Below are positions 16,498 to 25,806 of a stretch of 64,000 nucleotides of DNA, one piece after another (position 1 is the first letter of the stretch; each line of letters starts with the position of its first letter). Made by a program: the position numbers and the translations under genes. Source of the stretch: an uncultured Muribaculaceae bacterium. GTDB lineage: Bacteria; Bacteroidota; Bacteroidia; Bacteroidales; Muribaculaceae. The stretch is taken from positions 62,001-126,000 of the forward strand of contig CAJUKZ010000003.1 in the NCBI GenBank assembly GCA_910586995.1, in the 5' to 3' direction. The notes beneath the pieces were generated by a model. That model ran no database searches, had not been told where the DNA came from, and saw nothing but the letters and a program-made list of their open reading frames with translations.

Positions 16498-17547
16498 ATG
16501 CTTAATTCAATCGTTGCTTTTGACGTAGAAACAGCAACATTTCAGCGCAGCTCTATTTGTGAGATAGGCATTGCCATTGTCAAAAATGGAGAAATTGTTG
16601 ACCGTAAGCGTTGGCTTGTTCAGCCCCCTCATAATGAATATGACGAGTTCAATACATATTTACACGGTATTGGACCCGATGACACCAAGTATAAACCCTT
16701 GTTCCCCGAGGTATGGAAAGAAGTATTGCCTTTTATCGAAAACAAAATTGTGGTTTGCCACAATTCCGCTTTCGATATGGGCGCATTAAGAGATGCGCTG
16801 ACTCTATATGATGTAGAGTTCCCAACTTTTGATATAATGTGTACTCTACGCATTTCGCGTAAGACAATACCCGGTCTTGGCAGCTATACATTAGACTCTG
16901 TTTATTCCAATCTTTTTGAAAAAGAAATGGAAAACCATCATCATGCTTGCGATGATGCAGCGGCTTGCGCTGAAATTCTACTTGAATGTTTACGTCGTAA
17001 TGATGTTTCAAGCCGAGAGCAAACCGAGGAAATGTTTGCTTTGAAAATCGGACATATTTCTCCCGACTCTTACTGCAACCAACACGCCACTAAAAATTGT
17101 GGCTCTAAGCAGGCTGTTCGAGCCAAAGATATTGTTGGAGATCAATCAAATATTGACCCCGACAATTATTTCTTTGAAAAATCCGTATGCTTTACAGGAG
17201 CGTTTTCTTTTAGCACTCGCAAAGAGTTGCAGCAATATATTGCAGACGTTGGCGGTACACCTGTTGACGGTGTCACAAAGAAAACTGATATACTCGTCGT
17301 TGGGCAACAAGACTTCCGTGTTGTCGGTGATACTGGCATGAGCAGTAAGCAAAGAAAAGCATACGACTTATTAAATAAAGGTCAGGAGATAGAAATATTA
17401 TCGGAAACAGACTTTCTTTCTCTTACCTCCGGCTTCCGGGTTAAAGAAAAATCCGTAAAATCTGACAACTCTTTTGTGAGTTCCTCTTGCTCTAACGGCA
17501 CTATTGAAATAAACATAGATATTGAGAAAATACTTGGTATAAAGTAG
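16498..17547 (+). CDS. DEDDh 3'-5' exonuclease fused to a BRCT domain
   Basis: 349 residues. Residues 1-165 are a DnaQ-like exonuclease: FDVETA gives Asp9 and Glu11, HNSAFDMG gives Asp93, and HHACDDAA gives His148 and Asp153, so all five DEDDh residues are present and activity is likely. A linker (about 185-225) with two or three Cys follows. Residues 226-310 are a BRCT domain (FTGAFSFSTRKELQQYI, VGGTPVDGVTKKTDILVVG, ILSETDFLSL), as in DNA ligase and some polymerase-linked exonucleases. The last 40 residues are serine-rich. It probably trims or processes DNA ends at nicks or phosphorylated partners. Codon use differs from the neighbours outside the island. Confidence 0.9.
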   Translation: MLNSIVAFDVETATFQRSSICEIGIAIVKNGEIVDRKRWLVQPPHNEYDEFNTYLHGIGPDDTKYKPLFPEVWKEVLPFIENKIVVCHNSAFDMGALRDALTLYDVEFPTFDIMCTLRISRKTIPGLGSYTLDSVYSNLFEKEMENHHHACDDAAACAEILLECLRRNDVSSREQTEEMFALKIGHISPDSYCNQHATKNCGSKQAVRAKDIVGDQSNIDPDNYFFEKSVCFTGAFSFSTRKELQQYIADVGGTPVDGVTKKTDILVVGQQDFRVVGDTGMSSKQRKAYDLLNKGQEIEILSETDFLSLTSGFRVKEKSVKSDNSFVSSSCSNGTIEINIDIEKILGIK

Positions 17548-17598
17548 TAAGGCTTAGCATTAAAAAAGTTGCCTTAAAGCGGACTTTGTAGCTATCAC

Positions 17599-17617
17599 TA
17601 TTTAAAACAAGTTATAA
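17599..17617 (+). repeat. Right copy of the 19-base direct repeat
   Basis: TATTTAAAACAAGTTATAA, identical to 15768-15786, 52 bases after the exonuclease stop and 27 bases before the -33 element of the next gene. Confidence 0.85.
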
Positions 17618-17644
17618 ACATCACCGAAAGTTTTATCACCAACT

Positions 17645-17678
17645 TTTGCGCATAATTGAAAGCTTATTACTACCTTTG
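17645..17678 (+). promoter_or_regulatory. Promoter of the receiver/ATP-grasp kinase gene
   Basis: TTTG at 17645-17648 and TACCTTTG at 17671-17678, spacing 22. Leader of about 17 bases to the ATG at 17700. Confidence 0.65.
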
Positions 17679-17699
17679 TGAGTTAACACTGCGGTAGCT

Positions 17700-20600
17700 A
17701 TGAACGAACAGTCGCTTAGCCAACTATACCTGAAGGAAACGGCATTCCAGAATCTTATGCAGATGCGCATTTTCAATGTGCTTCTGATAGCATCGCCCTA
17801 TGATGCCTTCATGATGGAGGAAGACGGCCGCGTGGAGGAACAGCTATATTTCGAATACGTGTCCCTCAACCTTAGCTCTCCACCGCGTGTCACCCGCGTG
17901 TCGCGTTTTCAGGATGCAGCAGAAGCCTTGGCATCAAAGCATTTCGACTTGATCATAGCTATGCCGGGGGTAGATGTCAGCGAGACTTTTGCCGGTGCGC
18001 GTGATATCAAAAGCAAGTATCCTTCTATTCCCATTGTGGTGCTGACTCCATTCTCCAAAGAAGTATCGCGCCGCCTGGCACGTGAAGATCTGTCGAGCAT
18101 CGACTATGTATTCTCGTGGCTCGGAAATGTGGACCTGCTTTTGGCCATCATCAAGCTGCTTGAAGACAAGATGAATGCCGAAAACGACATTCTCGACGTA
18201 GGAGTGCAGATGATTCTTCTCGTTGAGGATTCTGTCAGATTTTATTCATCGGTTTTGCCTCATATCTACCGCTTCCTACTCAATCAGTCGATGGTGTTCT
18301 CCACCGAAGCGCTCAACGAGCACGAGCAGATGCTGCGCATGCGCGGGCGTCCCAAGGTGATGCTTGCACGAGACTATGAGGAAGCAATCAGGCTGTATGA
18401 ACGCTACGGCAAGAACCTTCTTGGAGTGATCAGCGACGTCTCATTCAAGCGCAACGGAAAGAAAGACTCAAAAGCCGGATTGCACCTTGCTGAATTTCTG
18501 CGCAAACATGAACCGCACCTACCCATAATAATCGAATCCTCTGAGACAGCCAATTATCTGCCCGCAAAGCAACTTGAAGGAATATTTCTGGACAAGAATT
18601 CCAAGAAGCTGCCAGTAGACCTCGGCCGAGCCATATTCGACAACTTCGGTTTTGGCGATTTTGTGGTCCGCAACCCGGAGACCCTGGAGGAAGTGATGCG
18701 CCTGCAAAGTCTCAACGACATGCAGAAAAACATCTTCGATATTCCGGACGAATCGCTGTATTTCCATGCACGCAACGACGATATATCAAGATGGCTTTAT
18801 TCCAGAGCCATGTTTCCTCTGGCTGAAATAATAAAACAGCATCATTTCCGCGACATATCGGAAGCTCCAACCGTAAAACAACTGTTCTTCGATCTGATTG
18901 TCAAATACCGTAAGATGAAGAACAGAGGCGTTGTAGCCGTTTTCAGAAAAGGACGCTTCGATTCATACTCCAACTTCGCACGAATAGGAAAAGGCTCGCT
19001 CGGAGGCAAAGGGCGTGGCCTTGCGTTCATCGACTCCATCATAAAAAAGAACCCCGTCTGCGACAACTTCAATGGCGCAAGCATACAGATTCCCAGGTCA
19101 GTAGTTCTGTGCACCGACATATTCGACGAATTCATGGAGTCCAACAGACTCTATCCATTGGCATTGAGCGATGCGCCGGATGAGGAAATATTGCAGCGCT
19201 TCATAGAGGCCAGACTGCCGGCCCGCCTTCTTGAAGATCTTGTGGCGCTCATAGACGTAGTCCGCGGACCATTGGCCATACGTAGCTCAAGCCTATTGGA
19301 AGACTCTCATTACCAGCCTTTCGCCGGCATATATTCCACATATATGATTCCGTATCTGGAAGATAGCTGGTCAATGGTCGAACTGCTCGCCAAAGCCGTC
19401 AAGAGTGTATATGCCTCGGTATTCTACAGCGCTTCAAAAGTGTATATGACTGCTACGAGCAACGTCATTGACCAGGAGAAAATGGCTGTAATAATACAGG
19501 AAGTAGTCGGAGAGCAACACAAGGACAACTGCTTCATGCCATCGTTCTCAGGAGTAGCACGTTCGCTGAACTATTATCCGCTCAACAACGAGACACCGGA
19601 GGACGGCGTAGCCGAAATCGCAGTTGGTCTCGGAAAATACATTGTCGACGGCGGCACAGGACTCAGATTTTCGCCACGCCACCCACGCAAGGTGCTACAG
19701 ACAAGCACCCTCGACCTGGCACTGCGCGACACACAGACCTACCTCTATGCACTCGACACGGTCAACACTACTCACGATTTCAAAGTCGACGACGGTTTCA
19801 ATATCGTAAAGCGTCCCGTTCAGGACTTCGCCGGATCGGATGCTCTGCGGTATATGGTATCGACCTACGATGCGGCCGACGGAATGCTCCGCGACAGTGA
19901 TACCGGACGTGGAAGGCGAGTGGTAACATTTGCCAACGTACTTCGCGACGGGGTGTTCCCCCTTGCCGGAGCTGTCGATTTCATGCTCACTGCCGGCGCA
20001 TCAGCGATGGAACGCCCTGTAGAAATAGAATTCGCAGGAATAATTGACCGTGACGGCAAAAGCAAGGGCCGCATATACTGGCTTCAGATGAGACCTATCA
20101 TAGACAAAAAAGATTATGTTGACGATGCCATTCTCAACATTGACGGCCATAACCTGATCCTGCGCAGCAACACCGCACTCGGCCACGGCAATATCGACAA
20201 CGTACGCTCAGTAGTATACGTACGCCCGGATAAGTTCAACTCCTCCAGCACACACGCAATCGCGGATGAGATACAGAAGATAAATGCAAACTTTTCCAAC
20301 AACGACCAACACTATGTGCTCGTCGGACCCGGAAGGTGGGGCTCAAGCGATCCTGCACTCGGTGTGCCTGTTAAGTGGCCCGACATATCCGCAGCACGCG
20401 TGATAGCGGAATCCGCCCTGCCCGGCTACCGCATAGAACCGAGCCAGGGAACTCATTTCTTTCACAACCTGACATCTTTTGGCGTCGCATATTTCACAAT
20501 CGACCCTACTACCGAGCAAGGGATATGCGATACTGCGTACCTCGACTCATTGCCGGCGACTTACGAAAGCGAATTCGTACGTGTGGTGAATTTCGAGAAA

Positions 20601-20714
20601 CCTCTGTCTATAGCCGTAAACGGAATGAAAGGCTCAGGCGTTGTATGCAAGCCGGAAATAATATCTCCGGTCAATAGCTCCTCCCGACCGGAAAATATTA
20701 CATCTAACTCATAA
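17700..20714 (+). CDS. PEP synthase/PPDK-type ATP-grasp protein with two N-terminal receiver-like domains
   Basis: 1004 residues. Residues about 24-155 look like a degenerate receiver: the beta-3 strand reads FDLIIAMPG, so the phospho-acceptor Asp is lost. Residues about 170-315 form a second receiver with acidic Glu176-Asp177, acceptor Asp246 (GVISDVSF) and Lys near 299. From about 425 the PPDK/PEP-synthase ATP-grasp domain begins (IGKGSLGGKGRGLAF, 429-443), continues with AIRSSSLLEDSHYQPFAGIYST, and ends near EIEFAG...IYWLQMRPI. The phospho-His swivel domain and PEP barrel of real PEP synthases are absent; the last ~165 residues are a separate domain with VLVGPGRWGSSDP and GTHFFHNL. Function unknown; an ATP-dependent phosphotransfer step under receiver control is the inference. 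Confidence 0.85.
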   Translation: MNEQSLSQLYLKETAFQNLMQMRIFNVLLIASPYDAFMMEEDGRVEEQLYFEYVSLNLSSPPRVTRVSRFQDAAEALASKHFDLIIAMPGVDVSETFAGARDIKSKYPSIPIVVLTPFSKEVSRRLAREDLSSIDYVFSWLGNVDLLLAIIKLLEDKMNAENDILDVGVQMILLVEDSVRFYSSVLPHIYRFLLNQSMVFSTEALNEHEQMLRMRGRPKVMLARDYEEAIRLYERYGKNLLGVISDVSFKRNGKKDSKAGLHLAEFLRKHEPHLPIIIESSETANYLPAKQLEGIFLDKNSKKLPVDLGRAIFDNFGFGDFVVRNPETLEEVMRLQSLNDMQKNIFDIPDESLYFHARNDDISRWLYSRAMFPLAEIIKQHHFRDISEAPTVKQLFFDLIVKYRKMKNRGVVAVFRKGRFDSYSNFARIGKGSLGGKGRGLAFIDSIIKKNPVCDNFNGASIQIPRSVVLCTDIFDEFMESNRLYPLALSDAPDEEILQRFIEARLPARLLEDLVALIDVVRGPLAIRSSSLLEDSHYQPFAGIYSTYMIPYLEDSWSMVELLAKAVKSVYASVFYSASKVYMTATSNVIDQEKMAVIIQEVVGEQHKDNCFMPSFSGVARSLNYYPLNNETPEDGVAEIAVGLGKYIVDGGTGLRFSPRHPRKVLQTSTLDLALRDTQTYLYALDTVNTTHDFKVDDGFNIVKRPVQDFAGSDALRYMVSTYDAADGMLRDSDTGRGRRVVTFANVLRDGVFPLAGAVDFMLTAGASAMERPVEIEFAGIIDRDGKSKGRIYWLQMRPIIDKKDYVDDAILNIDGHNLILRSNTALGHGNIDNVRSVVYVRPDKFNSSSTHAIADEIQKINANFSNNDQHYVLVGPGRWGSSDPALGVPVKWPDISAARVIAESALPGYRIEPSQGTHFFHNLTSFGVAYFTIDPTTEQGICDTAYLDSLPATYESEFVRVVNFEKPLSIAVNGMKGSGVVCKPEIISPVNSSSRPENITSNS

Positions 20715-20725
20715 ATCTTATTATC

Positions 20726-22222
20726 ATGGGATTCGGAAGTAAAATAAAACGGGCATTCGGATTCGCCCCTGACGAAGACAACGACTTCGACGACATCCTG
20801 TCGGCGACATCCTCAACCCATACCGATGCAAGCGATACCACTGAATCAACCGGAAACTCAACCGGTAGCGAGCGCATGCTGCAAGACGCTGATTCCGAAG
20901 CGCCACTTACCGAAGATCCTCAGCTCACAGCCTCGATTTTTGAGACTGTGGTAGATACATTCAATCAAGCTCTGCCATCATTCCTACGCGAAAGCGTCGA
21001 TCCGAAATCCCAGCGCGAATACCTGTATTCCATGCTTGACAAGAGCGTGCGCGAACACCTTGCCTTGGTGCAGCAGCGCGCGAGCAGACACAGTGAGGCT
21101 CAATGGCAACAGCGACAGACTTCACTGCGTGTCGAAGTCGAGACATACAAAGAAAAACTGCGCCAGCTCGAAGAAAAACAGAACGAAGCCCGACAGGCAC
21201 AACTGAGTGCGGAACGACAGAAGCGTGCTTTGAGCGAAAGAGTACACGATCTCGAAAGCAAAGTCCTGAGGCTCGAGGCAGACGCCGAACAGACCGAACT
21301 GGAAAAGAAAAGCCTCGTCAACAAGTTGAAAGTAGCCAACGTGCACGATGAAGACAACGAAGCCTTGCGGGCTGAAATAGAATCTTTGCGCGCCAAGCTT
21401 AAAGAATCAGAGAATGCCGCTAATAGCCCGGACAACACTCCTGCTTCAGTTCAGGAAAAGGTAGTGGAGAAGACAGTTGAAGTAATAAAGACTGTCGACA
21501 ATCCTGAGACAGAACGTCTGCTTGCCGAAGCAATAACAGAAAATGCAAAATTGAAAACTGCAGCCGCCCGTATCAAGACAGACCACGAAAAAGAACTGTC
21601 GGAAGCATATAGTGTGGCAAAGGAGCTTGAGGCAAAACTACACATGGCAACAATGAATGCCAAAGAATTGCAGCAGGAACTCGATCATGCCAACGAAGAA
21701 CTGCGGATGGCGGAGGAGATTCAGGAGGCACTCTCTCGCTTCGAAGAAATAAAACAGCGGCAGGAAGAACGGATCTCAACGCTGAAAGATGAAAACGAAA
21801 AACTGCGCAGATCTGCCGAGGAAAGCGAAAGACAGTTGCGCGACGCGGTGGAGCAAGTAGATATACTCAACAAAGGAATTGCAGAGCGAGACCAGACTAT
21901 AAGCCGACTTGAGACCACTCCGGACACAGACTATACAGAAAAAGAGCCTGTAGTGCAGACTCCGGATACAGACAACTTAGACATTCAAGATGGACTCGAA
22001 CTCCAAGATGAGCCAAGTCCCGTCGTAGAGGCAGACAATATAATAGCTGCATCGGCAGCTACAATCCTGTTCGATGACGTGCTTGACGATACGGCCTGGG
22101 TCACAGAACCGACACCGGTTCAGGAGCATTCCAAAGTGCAGGAGGAATTCGGCTATCGTCCGCCCAAAAAACGTCCTGCACCACCGGCCGACGACGCCAC
22201 CCGTCAACTGTCGCTATTTTAA
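20726..22222 (+). CDS. Coiled-coil protein with a C-terminal sliding-clamp-binding motif
   Basis: 498 residues, 11 bases after the kinase-like gene. The start MGFGSKIKRAFGF could form a short amphipathic helix; residues 15-65 are acidic and disordered-looking; about 65-105 is a compact helical part (FETVVDTFNQALPSFLRE); about 110-400 is long coiled coil rich in Glu, Lys, Gln and Arg; the rest is acidic and proline-containing. The protein ends ...RQLSLF, and the last five residues QLSLF match the canonical bacterial beta-clamp-binding pentapeptide QL(S/D)LF at an exposed C-terminus. This suggests contact with DnaN, although nothing else in the sequence is an enzyme. I do not recognise the family. 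Confidence 0.8.
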   Translation: MGFGSKIKRAFGFAPDEDNDFDDILSATSSTHTDASDTTESTGNSTGSERMLQDADSEAPLTEDPQLTASIFETVVDTFNQALPSFLRESVDPKSQREYLYSMLDKSVREHLALVQQRASRHSEAQWQQRQTSLRVEVETYKEKLRQLEEKQNEARQAQLSAERQKRALSERVHDLESKVLRLEADAEQTELEKKSLVNKLKVANVHDEDNEALRAEIESLRAKLKESENAANSPDNTPASVQEKVVEKTVEVIKTVDNPETERLLAEAITENAKLKTAAARIKTDHEKELSEAYSVAKELEAKLHMATMNAKELQQELDHANEELRMAEEIQEALSRFEEIKQRQEERISTLKDENEKLRRSAEESERQLRDAVEQVDILNKGIAERDQTISRLETTPDTDYTEKEPVVQTPDTDNLDIQDGLELQDEPSPVVEADNIIAASAATILFDDVLDDTAWVTEPTPVQEHSKVQEEFGYRPPKKRPAPPADDATRQLSLF

Positions 22223-22253
22223 TAAATGCGTCAAAAAGAAGAACTCTCTATAT

Positions 22254-24440
22254 ATGAAAAAAATAGTAACTACCATAGCCATCGCATGCCTCACGCTCAC
22301 TACGGCTTTCGCTCAAAAAAGCCGTCATACAGAGGCTCTTGCACAATATGTTTATCCTGAAAACGTCACCGCGCGTCCCGACAATCTTGTCTACCTTCCC
22401 GACGGCACATCATACGCCATGCTTAGTGAAGACGGCCGCAGGATCGTGGCATACGACATAAAGACAGGTAAGGAGACATCGACACTTTTCGATGTAAGCA
22501 CTGCCCGCGAGGTAAAACTTGATGCAATCGACGGATTCACAATCAGCGACAATGCCAGCAAGATACTTGTATGGTGCAACAGCAAACCGATCTACAGACG
22601 TTCTTCGACAGCAGTACATTACGTATACGAATGCCGCAGCCGTCTGTTGCGTCCACTGTCTGCCAATCATAGCCGCCAACGCTCGCCTATATTCTCCCCT
22701 GACGGCAGAATGGTGGCATTTGTTGCAGAGGACAACAATATATACATATATAAATGGGACTATAAGACAGAAGTAGCAGTCACTACCGACGGAAAGATAA
22801 ATGAGGTCATAAATGGCGTACCCGACTGGACTTACGAGGAGGAATTCGCCACAACATGCTCTATGGCATGGGCTCCGGACAATCTCGGATTCTGCTATCT
22901 AAAATACAACGAATCGCATGTGCCGATGTATTCATTCCCGCTATACGAAGGCAGTTGCAATCCGCAGAAACAATATGCCCTATATCCCGGTGCTTTTACT
23001 TACAAGTATCCCGTGGCTGGAGAACGCAATTCAACCGTGAGCCTGCACAGCTACGATATCGAGACGCGCAAGACAAAAGACATCGACCTGCCCTGGGCCG
23101 AGGCTGAATATATACCGAGAATAGCATATACCCCATCGGAAGACATGCTTATGGTAGCAGTCCTGAACCGCAACCAGAACCAACTGCACTTCTACGCGGT
23201 TAATCCTAAGTCCACGATAGCAAAGTCTATTTACCACGAGGAGTCAAAAGCATGGATAGATCCGCTGACATACGAGAATTTCCACATAGGTACAGACGGA
23301 TTCACAGTCATCAGCGCCAAATCAGGATATAATCAGCTATACAAATACTCCTTTGCAGGAGCTATGGTGAAACAGCTTACATCCGGAAATACCGATGTAA
23401 CCGACTATTACGGGTCTGACGCCAAAGGTTGCCACTACTATCAGGCCGCAAGCCCTACCCCGATGGACCGTACCATATACAAGATAGATGCCAAAGGTGC
23501 AATTTCGCCAGTATCAAAAACAGCCGGTACGTCTTCCGCCACATTCTCACCCTCTTGCGAATACTTTGTCCAGTCGTTCAGCGACGTGGACACACCTCCT
23601 GTGTTCTCGCTGTGCAATTCACAAGGAAAACAGTTGCGTGTGCTTGAAGACAATGGAGAATACAAGACCCGCTACAGTTCCGTTGCAAAGAAAGAGTTCT
23701 TCACATTCCAGAGCGACGGCAACACCCTTAACGGATTTATGATAAAACCTGAAGGTTTCTCCCCTTCAAAAAAATATCCTGTGATCATGTACCAGTACAG
23801 CGGCCCCGGAAGCCAGGAAGTGCTCAACATCTGGCGCATGGACTGGTATTACTATTTTGCCAAGCAAGGCTATCTCATCGTATGTGTGGACGGACGCGGA
23901 ACAGGCGGACGCGGACGGGCTTTCTCCGACGCTGTATACTGCGATCTCGGGCACTACGAGACCATTGACCAGATAAATGCCGCCAGATATGTGGGGAGTC
24001 TACCCTACGCGGACGCCTCACGGATAGGCATATTCGGATGGAGCTACGGAGGATATGAGACTCTGATGGCTGCATCTGCCGAAAATGCTCCATACGCAGC
24101 AGCCGTAGCAGTTGCTCCTGTTACAGACTGGAGATACTACGACACAGTATATGCCGAACGCTATATGCTCACACCTCAACAGAACGAGGACGGATACCGC
24201 ACTTCAGCTCCAATCAACCGCGCCGGATCGCTAAAGTGTCCTCTGCTGATCATGCATGGCACAGCCGACGACAATGTACACCTGCTCAACACCATGCAAT
24301 ATGTATCTGCCCTGCAGGCTGCCGGTTGCCTGTGCGACATGTGGCTTTTTCCAAACATGAATCATTCGATCATGGGCTGCAACGCACGCACTATGGTATA
24401 CGCAAAAATGCTCGACTACTTCAACAAGACTCTAAAATAA
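22254..24440 (+). CDS. Secreted S9 prolyl oligopeptidase, dipeptidyl-peptidase IV type
   Basis: 728 residues from the ATG at 22254, which starts a clean signal peptide (MKKIVTTIAIACLTLTTAFAQ); open frame upstream of it overlaps the previous gene and is not coding. The N-terminal part (about 40-480) is the beta-propeller with WTYEEEF, the Glu pair that binds the substrate N-terminus in DPP-IV. The alpha/beta-hydrolase part carries GWSYGG with Ser597, TADDNVH with Asp672/673 and NMNHSI with His704. It removes N-terminal X-Pro or X-Ala dipeptides, probably in the periplasm. Lacks a lipobox. Confidence 0.95.
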   Translation: MKKIVTTIAIACLTLTTAFAQKSRHTEALAQYVYPENVTARPDNLVYLPDGTSYAMLSEDGRRIVAYDIKTGKETSTLFDVSTAREVKLDAIDGFTISDNASKILVWCNSKPIYRRSSTAVHYVYECRSRLLRPLSANHSRQRSPIFSPDGRMVAFVAEDNNIYIYKWDYKTEVAVTTDGKINEVINGVPDWTYEEEFATTCSMAWAPDNLGFCYLKYNESHVPMYSFPLYEGSCNPQKQYALYPGAFTYKYPVAGERNSTVSLHSYDIETRKTKDIDLPWAEAEYIPRIAYTPSEDMLMVAVLNRNQNQLHFYAVNPKSTIAKSIYHEESKAWIDPLTYENFHIGTDGFTVISAKSGYNQLYKYSFAGAMVKQLTSGNTDVTDYYGSDAKGCHYYQAASPTPMDRTIYKIDAKGAISPVSKTAGTSSATFSPSCEYFVQSFSDVDTPPVFSLCNSQGKQLRVLEDNGEYKTRYSSVAKKEFFTFQSDGNTLNGFMIKPEGFSPSKKYPVIMYQYSGPGSQEVLNIWRMDWYYYFAKQGYLIVCVDGRGTGGRGRAFSDAVYCDLGHYETIDQINAARYVGSLPYADASRIGIFGWSYGGYETLMAASAENAPYAAAVAVAPVTDWRYYDTVYAERYMLTPQQNEDGYRTSAPINRAGSLKCPLLIMHGTADDNVHLLNTMQYVSALQAAGCLCDMWLFPNMNHSIMGCNARTMVYAKMLDYFNKTLK

Positions 24441-24461
24441 TTTACCTATAAAGCACTGAAT

Positions 24462-25802
24462 ATGAAAACCTCAGAAATATCCAAAGCGACCCGTACCTAT
24501 ATCAACGGATTGCTTGTCAACTGGATAATAATATGTATAGCGATAGCCTTGCCGATAGCGCTCGCACCTTGGCTCAACCGGCAGTTCACTCCGATGTTCC
24601 GCCTGGCCGAAATCGTGCTCTTGATGGCTTATCTAAGATCCAACGCCATGCGCAGCAGGCCAATCTGCATGCGACCGGTCTACGTGATAATTTCCGTAAT
24701 GATTGTGGTTGCGATTATATCATTGACCATCAATATAATGCATGTAAAGTGGCTTTTCGGGGCAGAATCCGGCGTGTCGTCATCCCGACTGCACGACGAC
24801 ATTCTCAACTTCCTTCCGTCGCTCAACATACTCGTATTAGGTCCAGTCATGGCTATAGTCGGACTGTGGGGCATGATTTCAGGACGCAAGTCAAGCTTCT
24901 GCCTTGAATGCCGCTCGCGCTACTCGTTTGCCACAGACGACGGTTTCGTAGGCCAACTGCTGCGTAGCGAGTCTTCATACCAGATACGTACAATCTTCTA
25001 CATCGGGCTATTCCTTTCTACCGTAGAGTGGATATATTATACTGTGTTCTTCATCAACGTAAATATAAACACCCCGGACCGATTCATGCTGACGGTTCTT
25101 CCTTTGGCCATTCTCGCGTTGTCTGTATTCTACATGATTGGACGATACATGGCCATATGGGCCCATTATAACTCTACTTGCCGCCAACTCAAGAACTGCA
25201 CGGAAAGCACCGAGATACGCTACATGATCATCGCCGATGGAAAAATGCTGCTGTCCGATTCCGACGAAGCTCAATCGAATAACGCTAAAGTTGACACACC
25301 CGCAATAATTAAACTAAACAACACCTCATACGTCAGCAACGAAGACGCACGCAGAAGATTCGAGGAACTTTCAGGCGTGAAAAACTTCTCAATGCGCTAT
25401 ATATACCAGAGTTCCGGATGTAACGCCCCAACAAAGGTACTGCACTACGTTGTCACAATAGATAATGTATCCGATATTGACCATTCCTCACTCACAGGAA
25501 AATGGTACAACGCATTCCATATCGAAAATCTTATCCACACAGGTAAAGCGTCATTACAGCTGTCCGGAGCTATACGCCGCATCTATATAATAACAATGGC
25601 ATGGAAGACATACGATGCCGAAGGCAGACGTCTCTATCCCATCAAGAACTACCGCCCTACATTCAGGCTCAAAGACTTCGACGAATGGATGGTAGACTAC
25701 GATGATGCCCACTGGATCAACGTGGCCTGCAACAATCAGGACAGTTTAATGTATCACCTGCGCGACTTCTGGCGCAAATATGTACGTAGCATAGGCTGCT
25801 GA
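24462..25802 (+). CDS. Polytopic membrane protein with soluble C-terminal half, unknown function
   Basis: 446 residues, 21 bases after the peptidase gene. Six hydrophobic segments are seen: about 20-38, 43-55 (weak), 73-95, 110-140, 173-195 and 207-228. A CxxC pair (CLEC) lies in the loop before the fifth. The C-terminal ~200 residues are soluble with a strand/helix mix and end in MYHLRDFWRKYVRSIGC. No transport or enzyme motif is recognised. It lies 4 bases before miaA, so it is very likely in one transcript with the peptidase and miaA. Confidence 0.8.
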   Translation: MKTSEISKATRTYINGLLVNWIIICIAIALPIALAPWLNRQFTPMFRLAEIVLLMAYLRSNAMRSRPICMRPVYVIISVMIVVAIISLTINIMHVKWLFGAESGVSSSRLHDDILNFLPSLNILVLGPVMAIVGLWGMISGRKSSFCLECRSRYSFATDDGFVGQLLRSESSYQIRTIFYIGLFLSTVEWIYYTVFFINVNINTPDRFMLTVLPLAILALSVFYMIGRYMAIWAHYNSTCRQLKNCTESTEIRYMIIADGKMLLSDSDEAQSNNAKVDTPAIIKLNNTSYVSNEDARRRFEELSGVKNFSMRYIYQSSGCNAPTKVLHYVVTIDNVSDIDHSSLTGKWYNAFHIENLIHTGKASLQLSGAIRRIYIITMAWKTYDAEGRRLYPIKNYRPTFRLKDFDEWMVDYDDAHWINVACNNQDSLMYHLRDFWRKYVRSIGC

Positions 25803-25806
25803 TCTC

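Larger units (their letters stand above)
15768..17617 (+). mobile_element. Putative inserted two-gene island bounded by 19-base direct repeats
   Basis: The segment between the two identical 19-base repeats holds exactly two plus-strand genes and one promoter. Its coding sequence is visibly richer in A/T and uses T-ending codons, unlike the C/G-ending codons of the symporter and kinase genes on either side. Removing it and one repeat copy would leave a short gap between two divergent promoters. These points suggest a precise insertion. No integrase or transposase is encoded, so it would be a cargo-only insertion or moved by functions supplied elsewhere. The related palindrome upstream of tatA argues for caution: the repeat may instead be a shared operator. 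Confidence 0.45.

Noticed and set aside
17548..17576. TAAGGC/GCCTTA hairpin after the exonuclease gene as a terminator
   Set aside because: Only 6 bp with a 17-base loop and no T-run after it; too weak to list.
15768..17617. Calling the island an insertion sequence
   Set aside because: No transposase gene and no terminal inverted repeats were found; the direct repeats alone do not make an IS.
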